Source: Chryseobacterium viscerum (GTDB taxonomy: Bacteria > Bacteroidota > Bacteroidia > Flavobacteriales > Weeksellaceae). From it: a DNA stretch of 64,000 nucleotides. Positions 8,529 through 16,998 of the stretch are shown here, piece by piece. The notes under the pieces are model-generated. The model ran no database searches and was not told where the DNA came from. It saw nothing but the letters and a program-made list of their open reading frames with translations. The stretch lies in assembly GCF_025949665.1 (NCBI RefSeq), contig NZ_JAPDFT010000001.1:1054001-1118000 (forward strand), given 5' to 3'. A program made the translations under genes and the position numbers. Positions within the stretch are counted from its first letter, which is position 1. The number at the start of each line of letters is the position of its first letter.

Positions 8529-9227
8529 TTAGTTATTAATAGAACGTTTTGAAAAAATAGATATAAAAGTATCAAACTCATGTTTATAACTTCTTCCCAC
8601 AGGAATTTTATGATTGTTGACAACAATTTCATTATTGCTGAATGCCGTCACAAAAACAGAATTAATGATAAAAGACCTGTGAATTCTTACAAAATCCTTA
8701 CTCGACAACGTTTGCTCCAGATCTGTAATTTTACTTTTCGAAATAAAACTTTCATTGGTTACGAGAACCACTTTAATGTCATTTCCCTGGCTTTCAAAAT
8801 AGACGATCTCTGAAAGCATAAGTTTCCGGTGCATTCCTTCAGTTCTAATGAGGATGAAATCTTCTTTATGGTCAGTCGCAGTTCTGAGAATGCGTTCTAC
8901 AGATTTAAAAAAACGCTCAAAAGTAATAGGTTTCAGGAGATAATCTACTGCTTCCAGTTCAAAACCTTCAATAGCAAAATCCCGGTAAGCGGTAGTGAAA
9001 ATAGTCTGGGGTTTCTGAGGCAGTGACTTCAGAAAATCAATTCCATTGAGGTGAGGCATCTGAATATCCAGAAACATAAGATCTACAGTCTGGTTTTGCA
9101 GTATTTTATAAGCCTGCATTGCATTTTGAGCTTTCCCCACCAGCTTTAAATCGTCGATTTTAGAAATATGGTTTTCCAGTAATGACATGGCCAGAGGTTC
9201 GTCATCTACAATAATACAATTAATCAT
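8529..9227 (-). CDS. LytTR-family response regulator
   Basis: A 232-residue two-component regulator. The receiver domain (residues 1-120) has the acidic pair D8/D9, the phosphoacceptor D54 in LMFLDIQMP, and a switch lysine in LLKPI. The C-terminal LytTR DNA-binding domain (about 135-228) shows IVYFESQGNDIKV and FVRIHRSFIIN. It binds DNA as an activator of its target promoters. Its ATG overlaps by 8 bases the place where the kinase reading frame would end if the kinase were not interrupted, so the two genes form one operon. The partner is the LytS-type kinase upstream. Confidence 0.93.
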   Translation of the reverse strand: MINCIIVDDEPLAMSLLENHISKIDDLKLVGKAQNAMQAYKILQNQTVDLMFLDIQMPHLNGIDFLKSLPQKPQTIFTTAYRDFAIEGFELEAVDYLLKPITFERFFKSVERILRTATDHKEDFILIRTEGMHRKLMLSEIVYFESQGNDIKVVLVTNESFISKSKITDLEQTLSSKDFVRIHRSFIINSVFVTAFSNNEIVVNNHKIPVGRSYKHEFDTFISIFSKRSINN

Positions 9228-9330
9228 AATGTGAAGGAGTGATTATTTCAACTTTAAAAATATTGTTTTCCTGTGAGATCTGGAAGGTAAAATGGTTCTG
9301 ATAGTGATACAGCAACTGTCTTTGTATGTT
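9220..9330 (-). pseudogene. Detached C-terminal tail of the sensor kinase, beyond an in-frame TAG
   Basis: Directly after the TAG at 9331-9333 the kinase frame stays open for 36 codons to a TAA at 9220-9222. The conceptual peptide starts NIQRQLLYHYQNHFTFQ and ends near FKVEIITPSHYD. This is what the end of a LytS-family ATPase domain looks like (GIGL-x-N-hydrophobic-x-R-L...). It overlaps the regulator start by 8 bases. The evidence points to a nonsense mutation, a sequencing error or a read-through codon. Confidence 0.8.
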
Positions 9331-10290
9331 CTACAGTCCGATTCCTTTTTCATTAGCTGTCTGGTGGTCTGAGAATGTATTTTCAATTGTAAAAACAGAA
9401 TGCTGGCTATTCGTTTCCATATCAATCTTTATTTCTGTGGTTTCTGAACTTTTTCCCACTCCATGTTTAAAGGTATTTTCTACCAATGTAAGATACAGCA
9501 GGGGTGGAATAGTATTCTGGGAGTTTAACCTGATGTGTTTCCTGATTTTTAATCTTTCATCATGGTACCGTAGGCTTTCCAGCGAAATATAATTTTCTAT
9601 AACAGCCAGTTCATCAGAAACCAACACCCATTTTTTCTGCCCTTTGTATAAAATATAATCCAGAATATCCGATAGCTGACTGATAGATTGGGAGGTTTTA
9701 TCAGAACGGCTGACCGACAGAGAATAAATGTTATTCAGGGTATTAAAAAGAAAATGAGGATTGAGCTGGGATTTGAGAGATTGCAGTTCAAGCTCGGTCT
9801 TTTCCTTCTGCAGTTTGATTGTATGCTCTTTTTCATCCTTGTAACGAATGATAAACATGATGGAAACAAAAACAAATGCCCCACTGATAACAGGAAATGT
9901 ATAATGAAGCAAAAGATAAGGAATATCTGTAAAAATGCTGAAAATACTGTCTTTCACTTCCTGGGTGAAAAGAGGTTCAGCGATATAAACCAGAAAAACC
10001 CTGTTGATGATTGAAATAAGATAAAGGCTGATAATGAGATACAGCGAAAATGCAATATACTTTTTCCTGTCAAAAAAATGACGGATCAGCACAAAATAAA
10101 TAAAATTGGCCCCTGCAATCTGGAAAATCCAGTGGCAGAAGTTATAGATCATCAGTTCTTTAAAATTCCCACTTTCATATTCTCCGTACATTCTTGCTGT
10201 TCCGAATAAAAATAAAGCACTCCAGAAGAACAGCTGGAAGTATAGCATTGGTCTGATCTGAGTTCCTGATGGCGTTTTCATCATCTTCAA
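9331..10290 (-). CDS. LytS/YehU-type sensor histidine kinase, cut by an in-frame stop
   Basis: The 319-residue product has a hydrophobic multi-pass N-terminal half (residues 15-150), a short coiled coil, the phosphoacceptor motif LKSQLNPHFLFNTLNNIYS (H179), and an ATPase domain with the N-box LTLVENTFKHG. It ends right after the G2 box GIGL at a TAG. About 36 further codons in the same frame encode the expected end of the domain. It would sense a membrane signal and phosphorylate the LytTR regulator encoded next. Loss of the last strand and helix may impair ATP binding, so this is probably a damaged gene, unless the stop is a sequencing error. Confidence 0.88.
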   Translation of the reverse strand: MKMMKTPSGTQIRPMLYFQLFFWSALFLFGTARMYGEYESGNFKELMIYNFCHWIFQIAGANFIYFVLIRHFFDRKKYIAFSLYLIISLYLISIINRVFLVYIAEPLFTQEVKDSIFSIFTDIPYLLLHYTFPVISGAFVFVSIMFIIRYKDEKEHTIKLQKEKTELELQSLKSQLNPHFLFNTLNNIYSLSVSRSDKTSQSISQLSDILDYILYKGQKKWVLVSDELAVIENYISLESLRYHDERLKIRKHIRLNSQNTIPPLLYLTLVENTFKHGVGKSSETTEIKIDMETNSQHSVFTIENTFSDHQTANEKGIGL

Positions 10291-10467
10291 AAATATAAAA
10301 ACTTAAGTTACGCCAGAGAAATGTTATGCTAAAGACTTTAAAATAATGTCAGACAACATCATTTACTGTACAAACTGCCTGTTTTGCTATTGGTAGTTAA
10401 TCATCTGTTGTCCGGATTCTTTATCAGAAAGCAATCTGAAATTGGTGAACATTTGTATAAAAAAATA

Positions 10468-11583
10468 ATGAAGGAACATTCTGAAAGACTTTACGGATTG
10501 GATCATCTGAGAACTGCTGCTATTTTACTCGTATTACTGTATCACTACCGGGCCTTTAAACATCCCGGCTGGGTAGACAGTATCGGGAGATTTGGGTGGA
10601 CAGGAGTAGATCTTTTCTTTGTACTAAGCGGTTTTCTAATTTCAGGACAGCTGTTTAAAGAAATAGAAAACAATGGAAGTATCAGTCTGAAAACATTTTA
10701 TTTAAAACGGTTTTTCAGGATTATTCCGGCTTACTGTTTTACCCTTTTTCTCTATTTTACATTTCCTTTTTTCAGGGAGAGGGAAGCTTTATCCCCTTTA
10801 TGGAAGTTTGTGACTTTCACTCAAAACTATGGACTGAACGTTATCAGTCGGGGAACATTTTCCCATGCATGGTCATTGTGTATTGAAGAACAATTTTATC
10901 TCATTCTTCCTTTGTTCCTTTTGATCGTCATGCCAACAAAACTGTTCAAATATATCGCGGTTCTGATGATTGCTGTCATTGGATTTTCTATTGTAGCAAG
11001 GCTGATGGCATGGAATGAATGTATTGCAGTGCCAGAGACTTTTTCCACAGATTTCTGGAAATTATGGTATATGAAAATATATTATCCTACCCATACAAGA
11101 TTAGATGGCCTGGGAATGGGTGTCTTGATCGGGTATCTTATGCAGTATTCTTCAATATTTAAAAGAATAGTTGCCGGCAACGGAAATAAGCTTTTTTTTC
11201 TTGGAATACTACTGTTGGGAATTTCATTTTGGATATGCAATGAGCAGGCTTCCAAAGCTGCTTCTGTATTTGGTTTTACACTGGTGGCGGTAAGCTACGG
11301 AATGATCCTGATGGCCGCTATCTCCCAATCATCTTTCCTGTATCGTTTGAAGTCATATATTACCGCTCAGCTGGCTGCTATGTCATATGCTGTTTACCTT
11401 TCCCATAAAGGAATTATCCATATGGTACAGGAGCTGCTTGATTATTTTAAACTTGAAACCTCAGATAATATCACTATTCTTATTTGTCTGTTTGCTTGTG
11501 TTTTAGGTGGTTTGTTCTATAGGTTTGTTATTGAAAAACCTTTCTCAGTAATTAAATCCAGGGTGTTGAAAAAATCAGCGTAA
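10468..11583 (+). CDS. Membrane acyltransferase (OafA/acyltransferase 3 family)
   Basis: A polytopic inner-membrane protein of about 371 residues that transfers acyl groups, usually acetyl, to envelope polysaccharides or lipids. It shows the family start GLDHLRTAAILLVLLYHY, with the catalytic-type histidine at the end of the first helix, then RFGWTGVDLFFVLSGFLIS, the FYLKRFFRIIPAYC segment and SLCIEEQFYLILP. About ten hydrophobic segments follow. The ATG at 10468 (MKEHSERLYG) is preferred because the frame upstream of it does not look like this family. It is divergent from the kinase operon. The acceptor is unknown and no polysaccharide genes are adjacent. Confidence 0.88.
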   Translation: MKEHSERLYGLDHLRTAAILLVLLYHYRAFKHPGWVDSIGRFGWTGVDLFFVLSGFLISGQLFKEIENNGSISLKTFYLKRFFRIIPAYCFTLFLYFTFPFFREREALSPLWKFVTFTQNYGLNVISRGTFSHAWSLCIEEQFYLILPLFLLIVMPTKLFKYIAVLMIAVIGFSIVARLMAWNECIAVPETFSTDFWKLWYMKIYYPTHTRLDGLGMGVLIGYLMQYSSIFKRIVAGNGNKLFFLGILLLGISFWICNEQASKAASVFGFTLVAVSYGMILMAAISQSSFLYRLKSYITAQLAAMSYAVYLSHKGIIHMVQELLDYFKLETSDNITILICLFACVLGGLFYRFVIEKPFSVIKSRVLKKSA

Positions 11584-11612
11584 TCCCCCAAATCTGTGTG
11601 GGAAATTATATG

Positions 11613-11785
11613 TTTTTAAACGCAAAGCTTCTTTTAGACTTTGATTATTTTTAAGGGAGCAAAGGATGAATCAACTTCATTGATTCTTACTAAGCGGGCG
11701 TATTACCAAGCATCTTCATGCGTGACAAAGTCGCACTTCTTTGCTTCCTTTACTATATTTTTTATCTTATTAATCTTTGCATTTT
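11613..11785. repeat. Structured intergenic repeat, copy A
   Basis: The first of seven copies of a 170-bp element. Order of landmarks: outer arm AAACGCAAAG, then AAGGGAGCAAAG, hairpin GAATCAA-TTGATTC, the box TAAGCGGGCG, a GACAAAGTC hairpin, CTTTGCTTCCTT pairing with the inner arm, and the outer arm CTTTGCATTT. It lies between the ends of two convergent genes. The second outer arm is slightly degenerate. Confidence 0.85.
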
Positions 11786-11940
11786 CCTAAAACATAGAAA
11801 GATAGGTTTAATTGGAAAACACAAAGGCGTAGTTTTTTTATCCCTAAGATTTTTAGCAAGTGAATATTAAAAAAATCTCCCGGATTAATCAGGTTTAGAA
11901 AATCAGCGAAATTTCCCGTATCTGCGTGGGAAATTATATG

Positions 11941-12115
11941 TTTTTAAACGCAAAGCTTCTTTTAGACTTTGATTATTTTTAAGGGAGCAAAGCCGGAATC
12001 AACTTCATTGATTCTTTTTAAGCGGATGTATTACCAAGTGCCTTCATCAGCGACGAAGTCGGGATTCTTAGCTTCCTTTATTGTATTTTTACCTTATTAA
12101 TCTTTGCGTTTAAAA
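11941..12115. repeat. Structured intergenic repeat, copy B
   Basis: Same element and orientation as copy A, starting 328 bases further on. The outer arms AAACGCAAAG and CTTTGCGTTT are intact and the GCGACGAAGTCG hairpin is complete. Copies A and B share a longer upstream block (TGGGAAATTATATG), so the pair is a tandem duplication. Confidence 0.85.
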
Positions 12116-12193
12116 TAGAACAATCTTCTTATTCTTTAAATAATGTTACATAAAGATCTGCTTAATTTGAATAATCTGCGAGAGCATAAAAAA

Positions 12194-12224
12194 TAAAAAA
12201 GTCAGTTTATATTTTGAAACTGAC
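12194..12224 (-). terminator. Terminator of the beta-lactamase/serine hydrolase operon
   Basis: A 9-bp stem (GTCAGTTT.../AAACTGAC) is followed on the minus strand by a T-rich run. It begins 24 bases beyond the stop of the serine hydrolase gene. Confidence 0.7.
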
Positions 12225-12247
12225 GTATAGATTGTAGAATAAAATGA

Positions 12248-13285
12248 TTATTGAGAGATTATTGCCTTCAGTACTACATTCTTTATTGAAGCCTCTTTAA
12301 AACTCCAGTATTCACTTTTTTCAGACATCTGATTTTCTAAAATGACCAAAGTAGTATCCGTAGAAGGGAAGTATACATTAAGACATGTGAATCCATCACC
12401 AAGACCTGTCACGGCAAAATAATCCAGGCCCGCTTCTTTGATAAACCTTACATTGTACCCAAATCCCATATTTTCTTTTCCAAAAACATTGTGCTGGGAG
12501 CTTGTGGAAGGGGTCAGGATCTGCTTTTGAAACGCTGGTGAGAGAAGCTTTCCTTTAAATAATGCCTCGTCCCATTTTGCAAGATCCTTTACAGTAGAAA
12601 TGATACCGGCTGCCGGAGCAATATCATCATTCAGGAATGATTGTTTTACCTTTTCAAACTGATTGTCCTTATTCATATAGCCGGGAACAAGAGCCTGATT
12701 GCTCCTAGTATTGTATACCAAAGTTCTATCCATTTTCAGTTTTTTGAAAAGAGAAGTGGCAAGTTCTGTAAAGCTTTTTCCGGTTGTATTTTTAAGGATT
12801 TCCCCTAACAGTTTATAAGAAAGATTACCATATTTGAACTGGGAACCGGCTTTGAAAGCTGCTGGCTTATTAATATCTGTAATACCATGAGTATGATTCA
12901 GAAGATGATGGATAGTAACCGTATCTGCCCAGGTTTGGGTAAGAGCAGGAAGATATTTTTTGATGGGAGTATGAAGACTCAGCTTTCCTTGTTCAGCAGC
13001 CTGTAAAATCAAAACAGCGGTAACCTGCTTTGAATTGGACATGATTTCAAACTGGTCATCTGTTTTCAAAGGGACTTTCTTTTCGAAATCTTTGTAACCA
13101 TTGGATTTCAGATATTGGATTTTACCTTTCTGAGCAACCAAAACAACGCCGTTAAATGCGATAGGGCTGGCAGCGGTTATAATACTGTCAATTTTATAGC
13201 TATAAGTCTCTTTTTTCTGGGCAGCTAAGGAAATAGATAGAAGGGCTGCAAATGCGCCGGTGAAGAACAGTTTTTTTGTGATCAT
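12248..13285 (-). CDS. Exported serine hydrolase, class C beta-lactamase fold
   Basis: A 345-residue periplasmic serine hydrolase with a signal peptide (MITKKLFFTGAFAALLSISL). The nucleophile motif is S-N-S-K within EIMSNSKQVTAV, the second motif is Y-G-N in KYGNLSYKLLGEIL, and HHLLNHTHGI is the usual family stretch. Members range from esterases and D-aminopeptidases to penicillin-binding proteins, so the substrate is open. The start codon overlaps the class A beta-lactamase stop (TAATG), meaning the two are translationally coupled. The coupling suggests a shared role in the periplasm, for example in cell-wall peptides or beta-lactam response. True AmpC activity is not implied. Confidence 0.88.
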   Translation of the reverse strand: MITKKLFFTGAFAALLSISLAAQKKETYSYKIDSIITAASPIAFNGVVLVAQKGKIQYLKSNGYKDFEKKVPLKTDDQFEIMSNSKQVTAVLILQAAEQGKLSLHTPIKKYLPALTQTWADTVTIHHLLNHTHGITDINKPAAFKAGSQFKYGNLSYKLLGEILKNTTGKSFTELATSLFKKLKMDRTLVYNTRSNQALVPGYMNKDNQFEKVKQSFLNDDIAPAAGIISTVKDLAKWDEALFKGKLLSPAFQKQILTPSTSSQHNVFGKENMGFGYNVRFIKEAGLDYFAVTGLGDGFTCLNVYFPSTDTTLVILENQMSEKSEYWSFKEASIKNVVLKAIISQ

Positions 13286-14175
13286 TATTTTTTTTGGTAA
13301 AATTCATAAGTTACTTTAGCGATATCAGCAATAATTGCTTCTGCATTTTCAAACTTTTCATAGGTGTCATGAACAAAAACGGCGATGTATATTTTTTGGC
13401 TGCCGGAAAGTTCAATAATACCAAAATCGTTTATGGCGCCGGTCATTCCTTCTTTGTTGGTAAAAGATGTTCCCGTTCTGTGTGCTACTTTCACATATTC
13501 TGGCAGATTTCCTTTAAGTCTTTTGGGGCCGGCAGTATTATTGAGCATGGCATTATACAGCCAAAGATGATGTTTTTTATTCAGAATTTTTCCATTATTG
13601 AATGTTTCAAGAAGCCGGATCGCTTCATTGGGTGTTATTTTGTTTACAAACTGAGATTCCCAGTCTTTATGCATATCTTCCTCATTGTTTTGAATGATAC
13701 AATCCTTACTGTTGACCAGCTGCTGAACCGGTTCCGGCCCGCCAACTAATCTCATCAGGATATCACAGATATTATTGTCACTGTATAAAACAATCCACTT
13801 CAGAGCTTCTTCCAGGCTGATTTCTATATTACCATCCGGATGTTCTTTTTTGAACGGACTCCAGGTATCTTCAAGAAGCTCTTCTCTTTTAATGAATAGT
13901 TTCTGCTGTAAAGAAAGCTCACCCTTTTCTACTTTTTTCAATACTGTTAAAGCAATAGGAAACTTTACAGTACTGAGCATGGGATACAGCTTATTGCCAT
14001 TAATTTGTATTGTTTCTTTCTGATAAGGTCCCATGATTGAAACCCCCACATCTGCCTTCTTATGGGAGATAATGGATTCAATGGTTTTCTTAAGATCCGA
14101 AAGTTTTGTGTGCTGCGAAAAAAGAGGTAGACTGACCACGAGTGCGAATAACGCGAAAATAATTCCTTTCTTCAT
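13285..14175 (-). CDS. bla: Class A beta-lactamase
   Basis: A 296-residue secreted serine beta-lactamase with a signal peptide cleaved near residue 20. Motifs: S68-T-V-K71 in MLSTVKFP, SDN at 132-134 (YSDNNICD), an omega-loop glutamate in IQNNEEDMHKDW (165-166), and R-T-G at 233-235 in VAHRTGTS where most class A enzymes have K-T-G. The STVK motif, the HRTGTS-FTNKEG region and the flavobacterial setting fit the chromosomal extended-spectrum subgroup that includes the CIA, CGA and CME enzymes; exact membership would need an alignment. It opens a two-gene operon with the serine hydrolase, whose ATG overlaps its stop. No regulator such as ampR or blaR is adjacent. Confidence 0.93.
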   Translation of the reverse strand: MKKGIIFALFALVVSLPLFSQHTKLSDLKKTIESIISHKKADVGVSIMGPYQKETIQINGNKLYPMLSTVKFPIALTVLKKVEKGELSLQQKLFIKREELLEDTWSPFKKEHPDGNIEISLEEALKWIVLYSDNNICDILMRLVGGPEPVQQLVNSKDCIIQNNEEDMHKDWESQFVNKITPNEAIRLLETFNNGKILNKKHHLWLYNAMLNNTAGPKRLKGNLPEYVKVAHRTGTSFTNKEGMTGAINDFGIIELSGSQKIYIAVFVHDTYEKFENAEAIIADIAKVTYEFYQKK

Positions 14176-14262
14176 TTGAGTCTGGTTTTAAAGTTTTTTT
14201 GATTTCCAAATATATGTATTTCCTCTTTTCTTTTACTGCAAATATTTTAATAATTTAGTTCT

Positions 14263-14775
14263 ATGAAAATAAAAACTATTAGCCTTTTTGTCCTTCTTTT
14301 CACGATTATTTCCTGTAAAAAAGATGTAGAATATCCTAAATATGTTGAGCTTCAATCCGGAGGCGGAGAATATTCACTCTATATAAAAAACGGAACTTTT
14401 GAATTTTTAAAAACAGAACTTATAAGCTATGATCAGATTTCAACGGCTCCATTTTCAGAAGGAAAATATGAAATATCAGGGGATGAACTTATTTTAAGAA
14501 GCGGTAAAGGAAAAAAGTATACTTTCAAAATAGGGAATGAAGCTGAACTGATTCCTGAAAAAATGGATTCTTTAAAAAACCTGAAAGGATTGTATCCTGT
14601 TCAAATTCTTCATAATAATAAAATGCCGAAAGAAATGGGACGTCTGGATTCCTTAGGAAGAAAAAATGCACTGTGGCTTTATTTCAATGAAAAAGGGAAG
14701 GTCATCAACCAGCGGTTGTATAAAAACGGTGAGTTTGTGAAAGACAATTACAAGTCTGATATTATTATAAAATAA
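14263..14775 (+). CDS. Lipoprotein of unknown function
   Basis: A 170-residue lipoprotein: the signal sequence ends in a lipobox (FTIISC-KK) that predicts cleavage and lipidation at C18 or nearby. The mature part is beta-rich (GGGEYSLYIKNGTFEFL) and carries a C-terminal YFNEKGKVINQRLYKNGEF hairpin that looks like a toxin-antitoxin-repeat type YwqK-like turn. No family is assigned. It is divergent from the class A beta-lactamase gene with an 87-base gap, so both promoters share that space. Confidence 0.7.
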   Translation: MKIKTISLFVLLFTIISCKKDVEYPKYVELQSGGGEYSLYIKNGTFEFLKTELISYDQISTAPFSEGKYEISGDELILRSGKGKKYTFKIGNEAELIPEKMDSLKNLKGLYPVQILHNNKMPKEMGRLDSLGRKNALWLYFNEKGKVINQRLYKNGEFVKDNYKSDIIIK

Positions 14776-14876
14776 AAAATTTGTAGAGCTCCTTTTATCT
14801 CTCGCAGATCATGCAAATTAAGCAGATTTAAAAAATCAACGTAATCTCCCGAATCTGCATGAGAAATTATATATTT

Positions 14877-15048
14877 TTTAACGCAAAGTTTCTTTTATAC
14901 TTCCATCATTTTGTAAGGGAGCAAAGGAGGAATCAATTTTATTGATTCTTTCTAAGCGGGCGCATTATCAAGCATCTTTATCAGCGACGAAGTCGCGCTT
15001 CTTTGCCTCCTTTATTATATTTTTCACCTTATTAAACTTTGCGTTTAG
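14877..15048. repeat. Structured intergenic repeat, copy C
   Basis: Same element as copy A, in the same plus orientation. Outer arms AACGCAAAG and CTTTGCGTT are intact, the GCGACGAAGTCGC hairpin is perfect and GAATCAA...TTGATTC is intact. It lies between the ends of the convergent lipoprotein and SusD genes. Confidence 0.85.
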
Positions 15049-15173
15049 AAAGCATAACCTTTTTATTCTTTGTTGGAAAATCATGAAGGCGCAAGGTTTT
15101 TTTAATGGACTAAATAGTTTACATAAAGTCCTGCTTAATTTGCATGATCTGCGAGAGAATTTATCTGGATTTT

Positions 15174-15345
15174 TTTTAACGAAGAGTTTCTTTTATACTT
15201 CCATCATTTTGTAAGGGGAAAGGAGGAATCAATTTTATTGATTCTTTCTAAGTGGGCGCATTACCAAGCATCTTCATCAGTGACGAAGTCGCGCTTCTTT
15301 GCCACCTTTATTATATTTTTCACCTTATTAAACTTTGCGTTTAAG
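15174..15345. repeat. Structured intergenic repeat, copy D (degenerate)
   Basis: A tandem neighbour of copy C, 297 bases downstream. The left outer arm has changed to AACGAAGAG and the left inner arm has lost bases (AAGGGGAAAGG), whereas the right arms remain standard. Between C and D, and after D, lies a TTAATTTGCA-GATCTGCG block that also appears inverted before copy C. Confidence 0.8.
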
Positions 15346-15449
15346 ATAGCATAATCTTTTTTTACATAAAGACCTGCTTAATTTGCAAGATCTGCGTGAG
15401 GATATTAAGGTTTAGATCCCTGCTGTATTCAGAATAAAAATGGTATCAT

Positions 15450-15483
15450 AAAAAAGGCACCATTTACAAGTAAATGATGCCTC
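15450..15483 (-). terminator. Terminator of the SusC/SusD operon
   Basis: A 12-13-bp stem with one mismatch (AGGCATCATTTA on the minus strand) is followed by a T run on that strand. It lies about 40 bases past the SusD stop codon. Confidence 0.75.
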
Positions 15484-15524
15484 GTCACTGAATATATTTG
15501 AATGTAAAATTGTTTTAGGTTTAT

Positions 15525-16988
15525 CTATTCATTCTGTTTGATTTGTGGGTTATTATTAATCTCTTTATTAGGAATCTGGAATCTGAATTTGTCAGGAGTA
15601 AGGTTGAATCTTCCAAAAGTATGATTCGTTCCTGTGTATACTCTTTCTAAGGGGGTGTTTAATCTTTTCATATCAAACCATGCGTAGCCTTCGCCCCACA
15701 GTTCTATTCTTTTTTGCAGGATGATCTCATTGATCAGATCATTACCGGATTTTGTAGACAGGGTATAGGCTTTATCCCTTTTCGAGGTGATTTCGAATAA
15801 TATTTGTCTTGCTTCCGTTTCTCTTCCCTGTCTGGCAAGGGCTTCAGCTTGTACATAATACAGTGAGGAAGCTCGGATGTAAATATAGTCTCCTTCAAAA
15901 AGAGTGGGATCTTTAAACTTCCAGCTTACATATGGTGGATAATTTTTTGTTTTTCCGTTAAAAGTATAGGGTGCACTTTGGCTTCCATTAAACACTTTTT
16001 TACGGTAATCTGTTTCCGGAATCGCTTCATAAAGGCGTTTGTCTATCAGTTTACGGATCTGTGCAGCTCCGGCATATCCTTCGTTGGTATTATCAAACAT
16101 CGAGAAGAATGATGCATAATGATTTCCGATACTCATTGTGGAAATTGTATTATGAAAACCCCATATTACCTCTGGATTATTGATGCTGGAAAATCCGGTA
16201 GTGGTATAGTTATCTTCTGTCATAAGGCCAACCCCCTGCTTGCTTTCCTCAGCATATTTGGCAGCTTTAGTGTAATCTCCTGTTTCCAGAAATACTTCAG
16301 CTGCAATAGCCTTGGCTGCTCTTCGGTCAATCTGGGCTCTGGATGGCCGGGCATAAGTATCTAAAAGGGTAATAGATTCCTCAATATCACTCTTGATTTG
16401 TCCGTACACCTCAGCAACAGTTGATCTTGGAAGTCCCTGGCTTGGATTGCTTGCGGTAAGTACCAATGGAAGCCCCGGCTCAGACTGATGGCCATTATAA
16501 TCGTTGGCATAAAAACGAACCAGATAAAAATAAGAGTAGGCTCTTAAAGCCAATAGCTGTCCTGCAATAGCTCTGTTCTTTGCGTTTGCATTTTTATCTA
16601 AATCATCTAGAAGCTTGTTGATCACAAATATTCTTGCATAAAAAGTAGTCCAGACAATCTCAGAAGCAATGTTGCTGGCATTGGTTGCTTCGTAATTATA
16701 AAACATTCCCAAATGCTGGTTTGTAGACTGGATGACATCATTTGACATCAGGTCAGCTCCTGCTTTGATTCCCATGATTCCAAAATCTGAGTGAGCAGTA
16801 GTACCGCCGGCACCATTGCTGCGAAGATCAAGATAGATGCCGCCCAGGATTTTTTCCGGGCTGGAAGAATCATTATTCAGCTGTTCACCGGAAATATCGC
16901 CATCCGGTAAAGTATTGAGATCATTGGCACAGCTGGAAGTAATAAAACCTAGGGTTACAGCTGCTATAAAGTATTTTATTTTTTTCAT
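15525..16988 (-). CDS. SusD/RagB-family outer-membrane lipoprotein
   Basis: A 487-residue nutrient-binding lipoprotein that forms the lid of a SusC barrel. The signal peptide ends at a lipobox (GFITSSCAND). The TPR-rich SusD fold is visible in KLLDDLDKNANAKNRAIAGQ, RAYSYFYLVRFYANDY and the C-terminal RIELWGEGYAWFDMKRLN with EINNNP near the end, as in RagB/SusD family members. It lies 10 bases downstream of the susC-like gene in one operon. No glycosidase, protease or sulfatase gene follows, so the imported substrate cannot be read from context; the leader region hints at a sulfur link (inference). Confidence 0.94.
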   Translation of the reverse strand: MKKIKYFIAAVTLGFITSSCANDLNTLPDGDISGEQLNNDSSSPEKILGGIYLDLRSNGAGGTTAHSDFGIMGIKAGADLMSNDVIQSTNQHLGMFYNYEATNASNIASEIVWTTFYARIFVINKLLDDLDKNANAKNRAIAGQLLALRAYSYFYLVRFYANDYNGHQSEPGLPLVLTASNPSQGLPRSTVAEVYGQIKSDIEESITLLDTYARPSRAQIDRRAAKAIAAEVFLETGDYTKAAKYAEESKQGVGLMTEDNYTTTGFSSINNPEVIWGFHNTISTMSIGNHYASFFSMFDNTNEGYAGAAQIRKLIDKRLYEAIPETDYRKKVFNGSQSAPYTFNGKTKNYPPYVSWKFKDPTLFEGDYIYIRASSLYYVQAEALARQGRETEARQILFEITSKRDKAYTLSTKSGNDLINEIILQKRIELWGEGYAWFDMKRLNTPLERVYTGTNHTFGRFNLTPDKFRFQIPNKEINNNPQIKQNE

Positions 16989-16998
16989 TCCTATTCTT

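Noticed and set aside
9243..9425. 60-codon minus-strand frame in the kinase tail region
   Set aside because: It is in a different frame from the kinase; the in-frame continuation after the TAG explains the conservation better.
11613..12115. Insertion sequence remnants
   Set aside because: The repeats have inverted arms but no transposase fragment and are too short; treated as a noncoding repeat family.
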